Origin: Cellulomonas sp. JZ18
GTDB taxonomy: Bacteria > Actinomycetota > Actinomycetes > Actinomycetales > Cellulomonadaceae
Assembly: GCF_009720485.1 (NCBI RefSeq)
Contig: NZ_CP045245.1
Location: forward strand, 2,108,001-2,172,000
Length of the DNA: 64,000 nt
Reading direction: 5' to 3'
The notes beneath the pieces are model-generated. The model saw only the letters and a program-made list of their open reading frames with translations, had not been told where the DNA came from and did not search any database. The position numbers were made by a program, and so were the translations under genes. Positions 35,719-43,900 of the stretch are shown piece after piece. Within the stretch, counting starts at the first letter, position 1. Each line of letters opens with the position of its first letter.

Positions 35719-35724
35719 ACGCTA
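35719..35724 (-). promoter_or_regulatory. Putative -10 element TAGCGT
   Basis: On the minus strand this reads TAGCGT, about 106 bases upstream of the YihY-family gene. The surrounding 238-base gap holds nothing else that I recognise. Confidence 0.4.
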
Positions 35725-35851
35725 GGCGCCGCCCCGGGGGCCGCCACCGCAGGTCGCGAGCCCGGGGCGCGCGCGGCGGGACCGCGGCGCGCCGCGGGGT
35801 CGGGCCCGCCGGTCGGGGGCAGCGGGCAGGCGCGCGGGTCGGGCGCCGGGA

Positions 35852-36643
35852 TCAGGCGCGGGCCGGCGCGTCGGTCGCGGCGGCCGGGTGCGGCCCCGTC
35901 GGGCGGGACCAGGCCCCGACGGCGACGTCCCGGACCTGCGCGTAGCGGTCGAGCACGACCTCGGCGAGCCGAGGGTCGGGGGCCAGCGCGTCGGCGACCA
36001 CGTCGGCACCCGCCTCGAGCACCCGGTCGAGGAAGTACCCCGGCGCGAGCAGGTAGGACGCGACGACGACGCGGCCGCCCGGCGCGAGCCCCTCGCGGGC
36101 CTGGGCGACCGCGACGGGCACGCGCGGGTGCGCACCGGCCCCGAACCCGACGACGACGGCACGGCCGAGGCGCTCCGCGAGCCCGTCGGCGACGACGCGC
36201 ACGGCGTCGGCCGCCGCCGGGTCGCTCGAGCCCGCGGCTGCGAGCACGACGGCGTCGGCCTCCCGCAGCCCGGCGGCCGCGAGCCGGTCGGCGAGGATCT
36301 CCACGAGCCGTGGGTCGGGCCCGAGCGGCCCCGAGGCGGCTGCGCCCGGGCGGTCGACCGCCGCCGCGACGTCCACCTTCGTGTGGAAGCCGACGGACAG
36401 CAGCAGCGGCACGACCACGGCCGGCGCACCCGTGAGCGCGTCGGCGACGACGTCCGCGACCTCCGGTTGCTGCACGTCGACGAACGCCTCGCGCACGTCG
36501 AGGTCGGGGCGCAGGCGCGCGACGTCCTCGAGGATCGACCGGATCGCCGCGCGTCCGGTGACGCTGTCGGTGCCGTGGGAGCACCCCACCAGCACGGGTG
36601 CGGGCACGGGCGCCGGCGCGACGGTCGGGGTCGGGTCGGTCAT
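35852..36643 (-). CDS. Sirohydrochlorin chelatase (CbiX-type)
   Basis: A 263-residue chelatase with two CbiX-like halves. The N-terminal half has VLVGCSHGTDS with the catalytic His, and the second half has VVLAAAGSSDPAAADAV, in which the second His is absent. VPLLLSVGFHTKVDV carries a further conserved His. In this operon it most likely inserts iron into sirohydrochlorin to make siroheme for NirB. The start overlaps the hemD stop (ATGA). The last gene of the nirB operon; the symbol would be sirB or cbiX. Confidence 0.82.
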   Translation of the reverse strand: MTDPTPTVAPAPVPAPVLVGCSHGTDSVTGRAAIRSILEDVARLRPDLDVREAFVDVQQPEVADVVADALTGAPAVVVPLLLSVGFHTKVDVAAAVDRPGAAASGPLGPDPRLVEILADRLAAAGLREADAVVLAAAGSSDPAAADAVRVVADGLAERLGRAVVVGFGAGAHPRVPVAVAQAREGLAPGGRVVVASYLLAPGYFLDRVLEAGADVVADALAPDPRLAEVVLDRYAQVRDVAVGAWSRPTGPHPAAATDAPARA

Positions 36644-37761
36644 GCCTGCTCCTGCAGCTCGAGGCGGTAGCCGCGCTTGACGACGGTGCGGATGAGCCCC
36701 CGGCTGCCGGTGGCGTCGCGCAGGCGGGCGATCGCGACCTCCGCCGCGTGCGGGTCGGCGGACTCCCCCGGCAGGGCCGCGAGCACGCGCTCGCGCGGCA
36801 CCACGGAGCCGCGTGCGGACGCGAGCAGCCGCAGGACCTCCAGCCCGGTGCGGGACAGCGGCAGCACGTGGCCGTCGAGCACGGCGGCGGCGCGGTGCAC
36901 GCGCAGGGGCCCGGCCACGGTGTCGAGCGCCTCGAGCCCGCCGTAGTGCGTGACGATCGCGCGGACGAGCGAGCCGAGCCGTCCGCGGTCCGGCAGGAGC
37001 GGGGCGATCCCGCGCTCCTCGAGCGGCTTGGCGGTGACCGGCCCGACCGCCGCGAACACCACCGTGCCGGCGCGGTGGCGCTCGACCACGGCGTCGGTCA
37101 CGCCCGCGGCGTCGGCGGCGGCGAGCCACGCGGCGGCCCCGGGCGCGGACGTGAAGACGACGGTGTCGACCTCGCCGTCGGCGACGGCCCGCGTCGACGC
37201 GGCGACGACCGCCGGGTCGGGCGGCGGGCCCCAGCGGTAGACGACGAGGTTGCGCACCCGCGCCCCGGCCAGCACGAACGCCTCGTCGAGGCCGTCGGCG
37301 CCGGCGCCGTGGTGCTGGATCACGACGTCGCGCCCCGCGACGCCCTCGTCGAGGAGGACCTCCGCGATCTCGGCGCTCGTCTCGGACTCGGCCACCCAGT
37401 CGGCACTGAGGCCGGCGGCCTGGATCGCGCCCCGCGCCTTGGGCCCGCGGGCGATGATCCGCGTCCCCCGCAGCGTCTCCACGAGCCGGTCGGCCAGGCC
37501 CGCGGCGTCGGCGGCCTCGACCCAGCCGCGGAAGCCGATGCCGGTGGTGACGACCACGGTGTCGGGCGGGTCGGCCAGCACGCGGCGGGTCTCGGCCAGC
37601 AGGAGCGCGTCGTCGGTGTGCGGGACCATCCCGAGCGACGGCGCGTGCCGCACGGTGGCGCCGCGCCGCTCGAGGGCGGCGCTCAGCTCACCGGCGCGCC
37701 GGTCCGCGGTCACGAGCACGACGCAGCCGGCGAGCGTCTGGTCGATCATCGTGGCGGTCAC
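36640..37761 (-). CDS. hemD: Uroporphyrinogen-III synthase fused to a winged-helix DNA-binding domain
   Basis: A 373-residue two-domain protein. Residues 1-270 are uroporphyrinogen-III synthase (VVLVTADRRAGELSAALERRG, VFTSAPGAAAWL, FAAVGPVTAKPLEERG), which closes the tetrapyrrole ring. Residues 280-370 are an OmpR-like winged helix (LDGHVLPLSRTGLEVLRLLA, ADPHAAEVAIARLRDATG, TVVKRGYRLE). This fusion is known in actinobacteria next to nitrite reductase genes. GTG 37761 overlaps the siroheme synthase stop (GTGA) and is preferred over ATG 37749. It may sense tetrapyrrole status and regulate transcription. Confidence 0.88.
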   Translation of the reverse strand: MTATMIDQTLAGCVVLVTADRRAGELSAALERRGATVRHAPSLGMVPHTDDALLLAETRRVLADPPDTVVVTTGIGFRGWVEAADAAGLADRLVETLRGTRIIARGPKARGAIQAAGLSADWVAESETSAEIAEVLLDEGVAGRDVVIQHHGAGADGLDEAFVLAGARVRNLVVYRWGPPPDPAVVAASTRAVADGEVDTVVFTSAPGAAAWLAAADAAGVTDAVVERHRAGTVVFAAVGPVTAKPLEERGIAPLLPDRGRLGSLVRAIVTHYGGLEALDTVAGPLRVHRAAAVLDGHVLPLSRTGLEVLRLLASARGSVVPRERVLAALPGESADPHAAEVAIARLRDATGSRGLIRTVVKRGYRLELQEQA

Positions 37762-39046
37762 CGCACCATTGTCGCGGGCGGCGCGGGTTCGTGCGCCAGG
37801 TCCTGCAGCCGCGGGTCGTGGCCGCGCCCGGGCTCGAGCAGGCCCGGCGCCGCGACCGCGCCGAGCACGACGACCGCGGGCGACCGCACGCCCGCGGCCG
37901 CGGCGGCTGCGACGACCGCGTCCAGCGGAGCGCGCGTCACGCGCTGCCCCGCGAGCGTGGCCTCCTCCACCACGGCGACCGGCGTCGTGCCGGGGACGCC
38001 CGCGGCGAGGGCCGACGCGACGAGACCGGGCAGGGCGGCGACGCCCATGAGGACCACGACGGTGCACGAGGCGTCGCGCAGACCCGTGAGGGCGGCGGCC
38101 GACCAGCCGTCCGTGCCGTTCATGACGTGCACGGCGCCGACGGTCCCCCGGTGCGTGAGCGGGATGCCGGCGGCGGCCGGCGCCGCGAACGCGCTGCTCA
38201 CGCCGGGCACCACGGTGACCGGCACACCGGCCTCCCGGCACGCGAGCAGCTCCTCGCCGCCGCGTCCGTAGACGAAGGGGTCCCCGCCCTTGAGCCGCAC
38301 GACGACGCGCCCGCGCTGGGCCTGCTCGACGAGGACGCGGTTGATCTCCGCCTGCGGCACCGGGTGGTGCCCGGGGACTTGCCGACGTCGACGACCTCCA
38401 CGTCCTCGGGGAGCTCGTCGAGCACGCCCGTCGGCCCCAGGCGGTCGGTGACGACGACGTCGGCCTCGGCCAGCGCACGCCGCCCGGCGACGGTCAGCAG
38501 GTCGACGTCGCCCGGTCCCCCGCCCACGAGCACGACGCGGCCCTGGCCGGGTGCGCCGCGCCGGCGGCGGCGCAGGTCGACGCGTCCCTCGCGCAGCGTC
38601 GCCGCGAGCGCGTCGCGGACCTGGACCGACCGGCGCGGGTCGGCGCCGCCCGCGGAGACGACCCCGACCAGCACGTCGCCGGCGCGTGTCGTGGCCGGGG
38701 TGCGCGCCGTGCCGCGGGCGGGGCGGCGCGGACCGCCGGCGTCGACGCAGAACACGCGCCGCGCGGCCGCCCACGCGACGACGGCCTGGTCGGTGGCCCG
38801 GTCGCCGGTGGCGGTGTGCACGAGCCACGCGTCGTCGAGGTCCGCCGCCACGACCTCGCGGTCGACCCACCGCACCGATCCGCCGGCCACGACCAGGTCG
38901 GCGATCGGCTCGCACACCGCCGGGGCGACGACGCGCACCAGCGCGCCCTCCCCGAGCAGCGCCTGGACGCGCCGGGCGGCGACCGGTCCCCCGCCGGCGA
39001 CGACGACCGTGCGGCCGGTCAGCTCGACGGCGAGCAGCGCGGTCAC
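37758..39046 (-). pseudogene. cysG: Siroheme synthase (dehydrogenase/SUMT fusion), frame-disrupted as read
   Basis: About 429 residues if repaired. The N-terminal third is a CysG-type precorrin-2 dehydrogenase (VVVAGGGPVAARRVQALL, VFCVDAG). The remainder is uroporphyrinogen-III C-methyltransferase: VVLVGGGPGDVDLLTVAGRRAL, VVDVGKSPG then HHPVPQAEINRVLVEQA, and RLKGGDPFVYGRGGEE. The frame breaks between KSPG and HHPVP near 38371-38376, and one extra C or G in that run restores it. Start GTG 39046 overlaps nirD. It makes the siroheme precursor for the nitrite reductase. Confidence 0.88.
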
Positions 39047-39471
39047 GGCGCGTCCTCGGCCGCCACCGCGACCTCGACGCTCCCGTCGACGACCCGCACG
39101 GGCCAGGTCCGCAGGTCCGCCGACCGGCCGGCCACGGGCTCCTTCCCGGCCGGGTCGAGGCACGCGCCGGTGCGCAGGTCGAACACCTGCTTGTACATGG
39201 GCGAGGCGACCGTCGGCACCTCGGTGCCGTCGACGGCCCGTGAGCCGACGATCCCGCGGGCCAGCACGTGCGCGTCGCTGAACGGGTCGTGCTGCTGCAC
39301 GGCGAGCACCCGGTCGTCGACGAGGCGGAACAGGGCGACCTGCTCGAGGCGGCCGTCCGGCCCGTCGGGGACGAGGGCCGCGACGCCGCGCTCCGGCGCG
39401 AGGTCGTCGAGGCGGCACACGGGGAGCCAGGTCCGCCGCGGGGCGCCGAGTGTGAGGTCGAGCGTGGTCAC
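39043..39471 (-). CDS. nirD: Nitrite reductase small subunit
   Basis: A 142-residue Rieske-like protein, the small subunit of NADH-dependent assimilatory nitrite reductase. It has LPVCRLDDLAPERGVAALV, FSDAHVLARGIVG and SPMYKQVFDLRTGACLDP. As usual for NirD, the Rieske cluster ligands are missing. The GTG start overlaps nirB (GTGA) and the stop overlaps the siroheme synthase start. Intact, unlike its neighbours. Confidence 0.92.
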   Translation of the reverse strand: MTTLDLTLGAPRRTWLPVCRLDDLAPERGVAALVPDGPDGRLEQVALFRLVDDRVLAVQQHDPFSDAHVLARGIVGSRAVDGTEVPTVASPMYKQVFDLRTGACLDPAGKEPVAGRSADLRTWPVRVVDGSVEVAVAAEDAP

Positions 39472-42059
39472 GAGCGGACCTCCAGGGTCGAGCCGGCGAC
39501 GAGGACGGGTCCGCCGTTCGCGGCGGCGGCCCGCTCGGCGGCGGTGGCGGGGCGGGCCTGGCCGCGCTCGGGCACGTAGGCCAGGGACGGGTCGGGCAGG
39601 TCGGGCGCGTTGACGAAGGACGCGAACCGGCGCAGCTTCTCGGGGTCCTCGAGGGTGGCGCGCCACTCGTCCTCGTACTCCTCGACGTGCCGGGCCATCT
39701 GCGCGTCGAGGTCGGCGCAGATGCCGAGGGAGTCGTCCATGACGACCGCGCGCACGCCGTCGAGGCCGCCCTCGACCTCCTCGATCCAGGGTGCGGTGCG
39801 CTGCAGCCGGTCGGCGGTGCGCACGTAGTAGAGGAGGAAACGGTCGATGGTGCGGATGAGCGCCTCGGTGTCGAGGTCCTCCGCGAGCAGGCGCGCGTGC
39901 CGGGGCGTGAAGCCGCCGTTGCCGCCGACGTAGACGTTCCACCCCTTGTCGGTCGCGATGACGCCGACGTCCTTGCCGCGGGCCTCGGCGCACTCGCGCG
40001 CACAGCCGGAGACGCCGAGCTTGATCTTGTGCGGTGAGCGCAGCCCCCGGTAGCGCAGTTCGAGCATGACCGCGAGCGCCACGGAGTCCTGCACGCCGAA
40101 GCGGCACCACGTGGACCCGACGCACGACTTCACGGTGCGCAGGGACTTGCCGTACGCGTGGCCGGACTCGAACCCGGCGTCGACGAGCCGCTGCCAGATG
40201 AGGGGCAGCTGGTCGATGCGTGCGCCGAACATGTCGATGCGCTGCCCGCCGGTGATCTTGGTGTAGAGCCCGAACTCCTGGGCGACCTGCCCGATGACGA
40301 TGAGCCCCTCCGGGGTGACCTCGCCGCCGGGGATGCGCGGGACGACCGAGTAGGAGCCGTCCTTCTGCAGGTTCGCCATGACGTGGTCGTTGGTGTCCTG
40401 CAGCGCGGCGCGCTCGCCGTCGAGGACGTGCCCGGGGGCGGTCGTCGCGAGGATCGAGGCGACCGCGGGCTTGCAGATGTCGCACCCGCGGCCGGCGGCG
40501 CGCGTGCCGAACCGCTCCATCACCTCGGTGAACGTGCGTACCCCGGACACGCGGACGGCGTCGTAGAGCTGCGCGCGGGACAGCGCGACGTGCTCGCACA
40601 GCGCGGTGCTCACGGTGACGCCCAGCTTCTCGAGCTCGGTCGCCATGAGCTTCTTGACGAGCGGGAGGCAGGACCCGCAGCTCGTGCCGGCGCGCGTGCA
40701 CGCCTTCACGGCGCCGAGGTCGTGGCAGCCCTCGTCGCTGACGGCGTGCCGGATCTCGCCGGCGGAGACGTTGTTGCACGAGCAGACACCCGCGTCGTCG
40801 GGCAGCTCGAGGTCGGGGGCGCCGCCGGTGCCCTCGGGAGCAGGAACGCGGACGGGTCGCCGGGCAGCTCCCGCCCGAGCATGGGGCGCAGGCTCGCGTA
40901 CGCGCTCGCGTCGCCGACGAGCACACCGCCCAGCAGCGTGCGCGCGTCGTCGGACAGGACGAGCTTCTTGTAGACGCCGGCGACCGGGTCGGCCCAGACG
41001 ATCTCGAGCGCGCCGGGCGTGCGGGCGAACGCGTCGCCGAAGCTGGCCACGTCCACGCCCGCGAGCTTGAGCTTGGTCGCGGTGTCCGCACCGGGGAAGG
41101 TGGCCCCGCCGCCGAGGAGGCGGTCGGCCGTCACCTCCGCCATCGCGTAGCCGGGGCGACGAGGCCGATGCAGGCGCCCTGGATGCAGGCCACCTCGCCG
41201 ACCGCCGAGACGTCGGGGTCCTCGGACAGGCAGGTGTCGTCGACGACGACGCCGCCCCGGGGGCCGACCGGGAGGCCGGACTCCCGCGCGAGCTCGTCCC
41301 GCGGCCGCACGCCCGCGGCCACCACGACGACGTCCGCGTCGAGGCGGGTGCCGTCGGCGAGCTCGACGCGCCCGACGCCGCCACGCCGGTGCTCGTGCAC
41401 GCGCGTCGTCATCGCCTGCGTCCGCACGCCGATGCCGATGCGGTTGATCAGGCGTCGCAGCGCCTCGCCGCCGCCGAGGTCGACCTGCGCCGACATCAGG
41501 TGCGTGTCGACCTGCAGGACGGTGGCCCGGGCGCCGAGCGCGTCGAGCGCCCCGGCCGCCTCGAGGCCGAGCAGGCCGCCGCCGAGGACGACGCCCCGCA
41601 CGGGGTGCGTCCGGTCCTCCTGCAGCTGCGTGACGTACCCGCGCAGGGCCGCGACGTCGTCGAGCGTGCGGTACACGAACACGCCCGGCAGGTCCGCGCC
41701 CTCCATCGGTGGCACCCAGGCGTACGAGCCGGTGGCGAGGACCAGGTGGTCGTACGCGTACGTGCGGCCGGACGCGGCGGTCACGGTCCGCGCGGCGCGG
41801 TCGACGGCCGTGACGGCGTCGCCGCGCACGAGCGTCACGAGCGGGTCGTCCCACAGGGCGGCGTCGCCGAGGGCGAGGTCCTCCGGCGTCCGGCCGGAGA
41901 AGTAGCTCGTCAGCGCGACGCGGTCGTAGGGGCGGCGCGGCTCCTCCGCGAGGAGCGTGATGCGCCAGGTACCGGCGGTGTCGCGGTCGCGCAGGGCCTC
42001 GACGAGGCGCTGGGCGACCATGCCGCCGCCGACGACGACGAGGTGGCGGGGGCGTCCAT
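39468..42059 (-). pseudogene. nirB: Assimilatory nitrite reductase large subunit, frame-disrupted in three places as read
   Basis: About 864 residues if repaired, the normal NirB length. Order: FAD/NAD domains (LVVVGGGMVAQRLVEAL, GVVLGGGLLGLEAAGAL), a BFD-like [2Fe-2S] domain (CSCNNVSAGEI, CTRAGTSCGSC), and the nitrite reductase domain with siroheme-[4Fe-4S] cysteines (SCVGSTWC, GVSGCARECAEARG). Breaks lie at the GGGGG run 42048-42052 just inside the ATG, at 41153-41156 (VAPGYAMAE) and at 40836-40838 (LLPEGTG); one added base at each restores the frame. ATG 42059 has GGAGG. It reduces nitrite to ammonia with NADH. Confidence 0.9.
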
Positions 42060-42136
42060 GGGGGCCTCCGGGTGCGGGTGGCGGTGCGGGTGGCGGTGCG
42101 GGTCCGCGGCTGCGGGTCCGACGGGGGCGTGAGCCG

Positions 42137-42223
42137 ACGCTACGAACGGCGTGTTTCGGGCGGCGTCGCGCGTGCGTTACCCCGGCGGAACGATCCGCGC
42201 ACACCCGCACGGGTGGCGGTGTG
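42137..42223 (-). promoter_or_regulatory. nirB promoter with GlnR-like box and CACAC-N14-GTGTG repeat
   Basis: Reading on the plus strand: ACGCTA (the -10 TAGCGT of nirB, 42137-42142), CGTGTTTCG (42150-42158, at the -35 position), GTTAC-N6-GGAAC (42176-42191, fits the GlnR consensus gTnAC-N6-GaAAC), and CACAC-N14-GTGTG (42200-42223). The narK promoter has the same four parts at the same distances. GlnR activates nitrate assimilation genes in actinobacteria; the role of the last repeat is unknown. Confidence 0.7.
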
Positions 42224-42276
42224 AGGACGCCGACGGGGGACGTCCCCGCGGACGGGACGCGCGCGCGGCGGGCGCC

Positions 42277-42282
42277 TACCGT
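42277..42282 (+). promoter_or_regulatory. Putative -10 of a leaderless transcript, TACCGT
   Basis: TACCGT ends six bases before the ATG at 42289, so transcription would begin at or next to the start codon. Confidence 0.4.
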
Positions 42283-42288
42283 GGCGGG

Positions 42289-43889
42289 ATGGGACGTGAC
42301 CGGCACCGGTCGGCGGCCGCGGCGTCCGGCCTCGCGGCGGGTGCCGTCACGGTCGGCGTCGGGGCGGTCCTCGCGGCCGTGACCGGCGCGTCGTCGGACC
42401 CGCTCGTCGCCGTGGGCGCGGCGTTCGTCGACCGCACGCCGCCCTGGCTGAAGGACTGGGCGGTCGCGACGTTCGGCACCGCCGACAAGACGGCGCTCGC
42501 GGTCGGCCAGGCGGTCGTCCTGGCGGCCCTCGCGGCGCTCGCCGGGGTCCTGGCGCACCGGCGGTGGTCGTGGGGCGCCCTGCTCGTCGTCGCACTCGGG
42601 GGCCTGGCGGGCCTCGCCGCCGTGACGCGCCCCGACGCCGGCCTGCTCGCACCGCTGCCGGCGGTCGCGGGTGCCGCCGCCGGGCTGCTCGTGCTGCGGA
42701 CCCTGCTGCGCCGCCTCCCCCGGCCGGCGCCGACCGGGCCGGCGCGGACGCGTCCGTCCCGGCGGGCCCGGCCGTGCCGTCGGAACCGGCCGTGCCGTCG
42801 GAACCGGCCCTGCCGCCGGACCCGTCCAGGCGCGGGTTCCTGCTCGCTGCGTCGCTCGCCGCCGCGCTGGGGGTCGTCGGGCTCGCGGTCGGCCGCGTCG
42901 CCGGCGCGGCCGGACGCGGCGTGCAGGCCGTCCGCGAGGGGCTCCGGCTGCCGCGGCCCGTCCGTCCCGCACCCGCTCCCCCGCCCGACGTGCAGGTGGC
43001 GGTCGCCGGCGTCGACCCGTGGGTCACGCCGCCCGCGACCTTCTACCGGATCGACACCGCCCTGGTCGTGCCGCAGGTCGACCCGGCGACGTGGCGGCTG
43101 CGCGTGCACGGCCTCGTCGAGCGCGAGGTCGAGCTGACCTGGGACGAGCTGCTGGCCTCCGACCTCGTCGAGGCGTGGGTGACCCTGGCGTGCGTCTCCA
43201 ACCCGGTCGGCGGGGACCTCGTCGGCAACCAGCGCTGGCTGGGCCTGCCCGTCCGCGAGGTGCTCGCCCGGGCCGTGCCGACCGCGGACGCCGACATGGT
43301 GCTCTCGCGCAGCGTCGACGGCTTCACCGCGTCCACCCCGCTCGACGCGCTCACGGACGACCGCGACGCCCTGCTGGCGGTCGGCATGGACGGCGCCCCG
43401 CTGCCGCCCGAGCACGGGTTCCCCGTCCGGCTCGTCGTGCCCGGGCTCTACGGGTACGTGTCCGCGACGAAGTGGGTCACCGAGCTCGAGGTCACGCGGT
43501 TCGACGCGGCCGAGGCGTACTGGACGCAGCGCGGGTGGTCGCAGCGCGGGCCGGTGAAGACGCAGTCGCGCATCGACGTCCCGCGCGCCGGTGCGACCGT
43601 CCCGGCCGGTGACGTCGTCGTCGCCGGCACCGCGTGGGCGCAGGGCCGGGGCGTCACCGGCGTGCAGGTGCGGGTCGACGACGGGCCGTGGCAGGACGCC
43701 GAGCTCGCGGGCGACGGCGGCGTCGACACGTGGCGGCAGTGGCGCTGGACGTGGCGGGACGCCGGCGCCGGCGGCCACCGGCTGCACGTGCGCGCGTCCG
43801 ACCCGCAGGGCCCGCAGACCGGCGCCCGGCAGGGCGTCGTGCCGGACGGTGCGACGGGGTACCACCGGGTCGACGTCACGGTCGTCTGA
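42289..43889 (+). pseudogene. Membrane-anchored sulfite-oxidase-like molybdoenzyme, frame-disrupted as read
   Basis: About 533 residues if repaired. The first 145 residues hold four or five transmembrane segments, followed by a Pro/Ala linker with a PAVPSE repeat, another hydrophobic segment (FLLAASLAAALGVVGLAVG) and a sulfite-oxidase-type Moco domain (VTLACVSNPVGG with the Cys ligand of molybdenum, NQRWLGLPVREVL) and a C-terminal Mo-co dimerisation domain. The frame breaks at the CCCCC run 42717-42721; one added C restores it. It is probably an outward-facing membrane oxidoreductase. It is divergent from nirB across the shared GlnR region, but its substrate is unknown. Confidence 0.85.
42768..42821 (+). 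repeat. 18-bp tandem repeat coding PAVPSE
   Basis: Two identical 18-base units (42768-42785, 42786-42803) and a diverged third (42804-42821), encoding PAVPSE, PAVPSE, PALPPD in the linker of the molybdoenzyme. Such repeats change length easily. Confidence 0.75.
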
Positions 43890-43900
43890 CGCCCGAGGGC

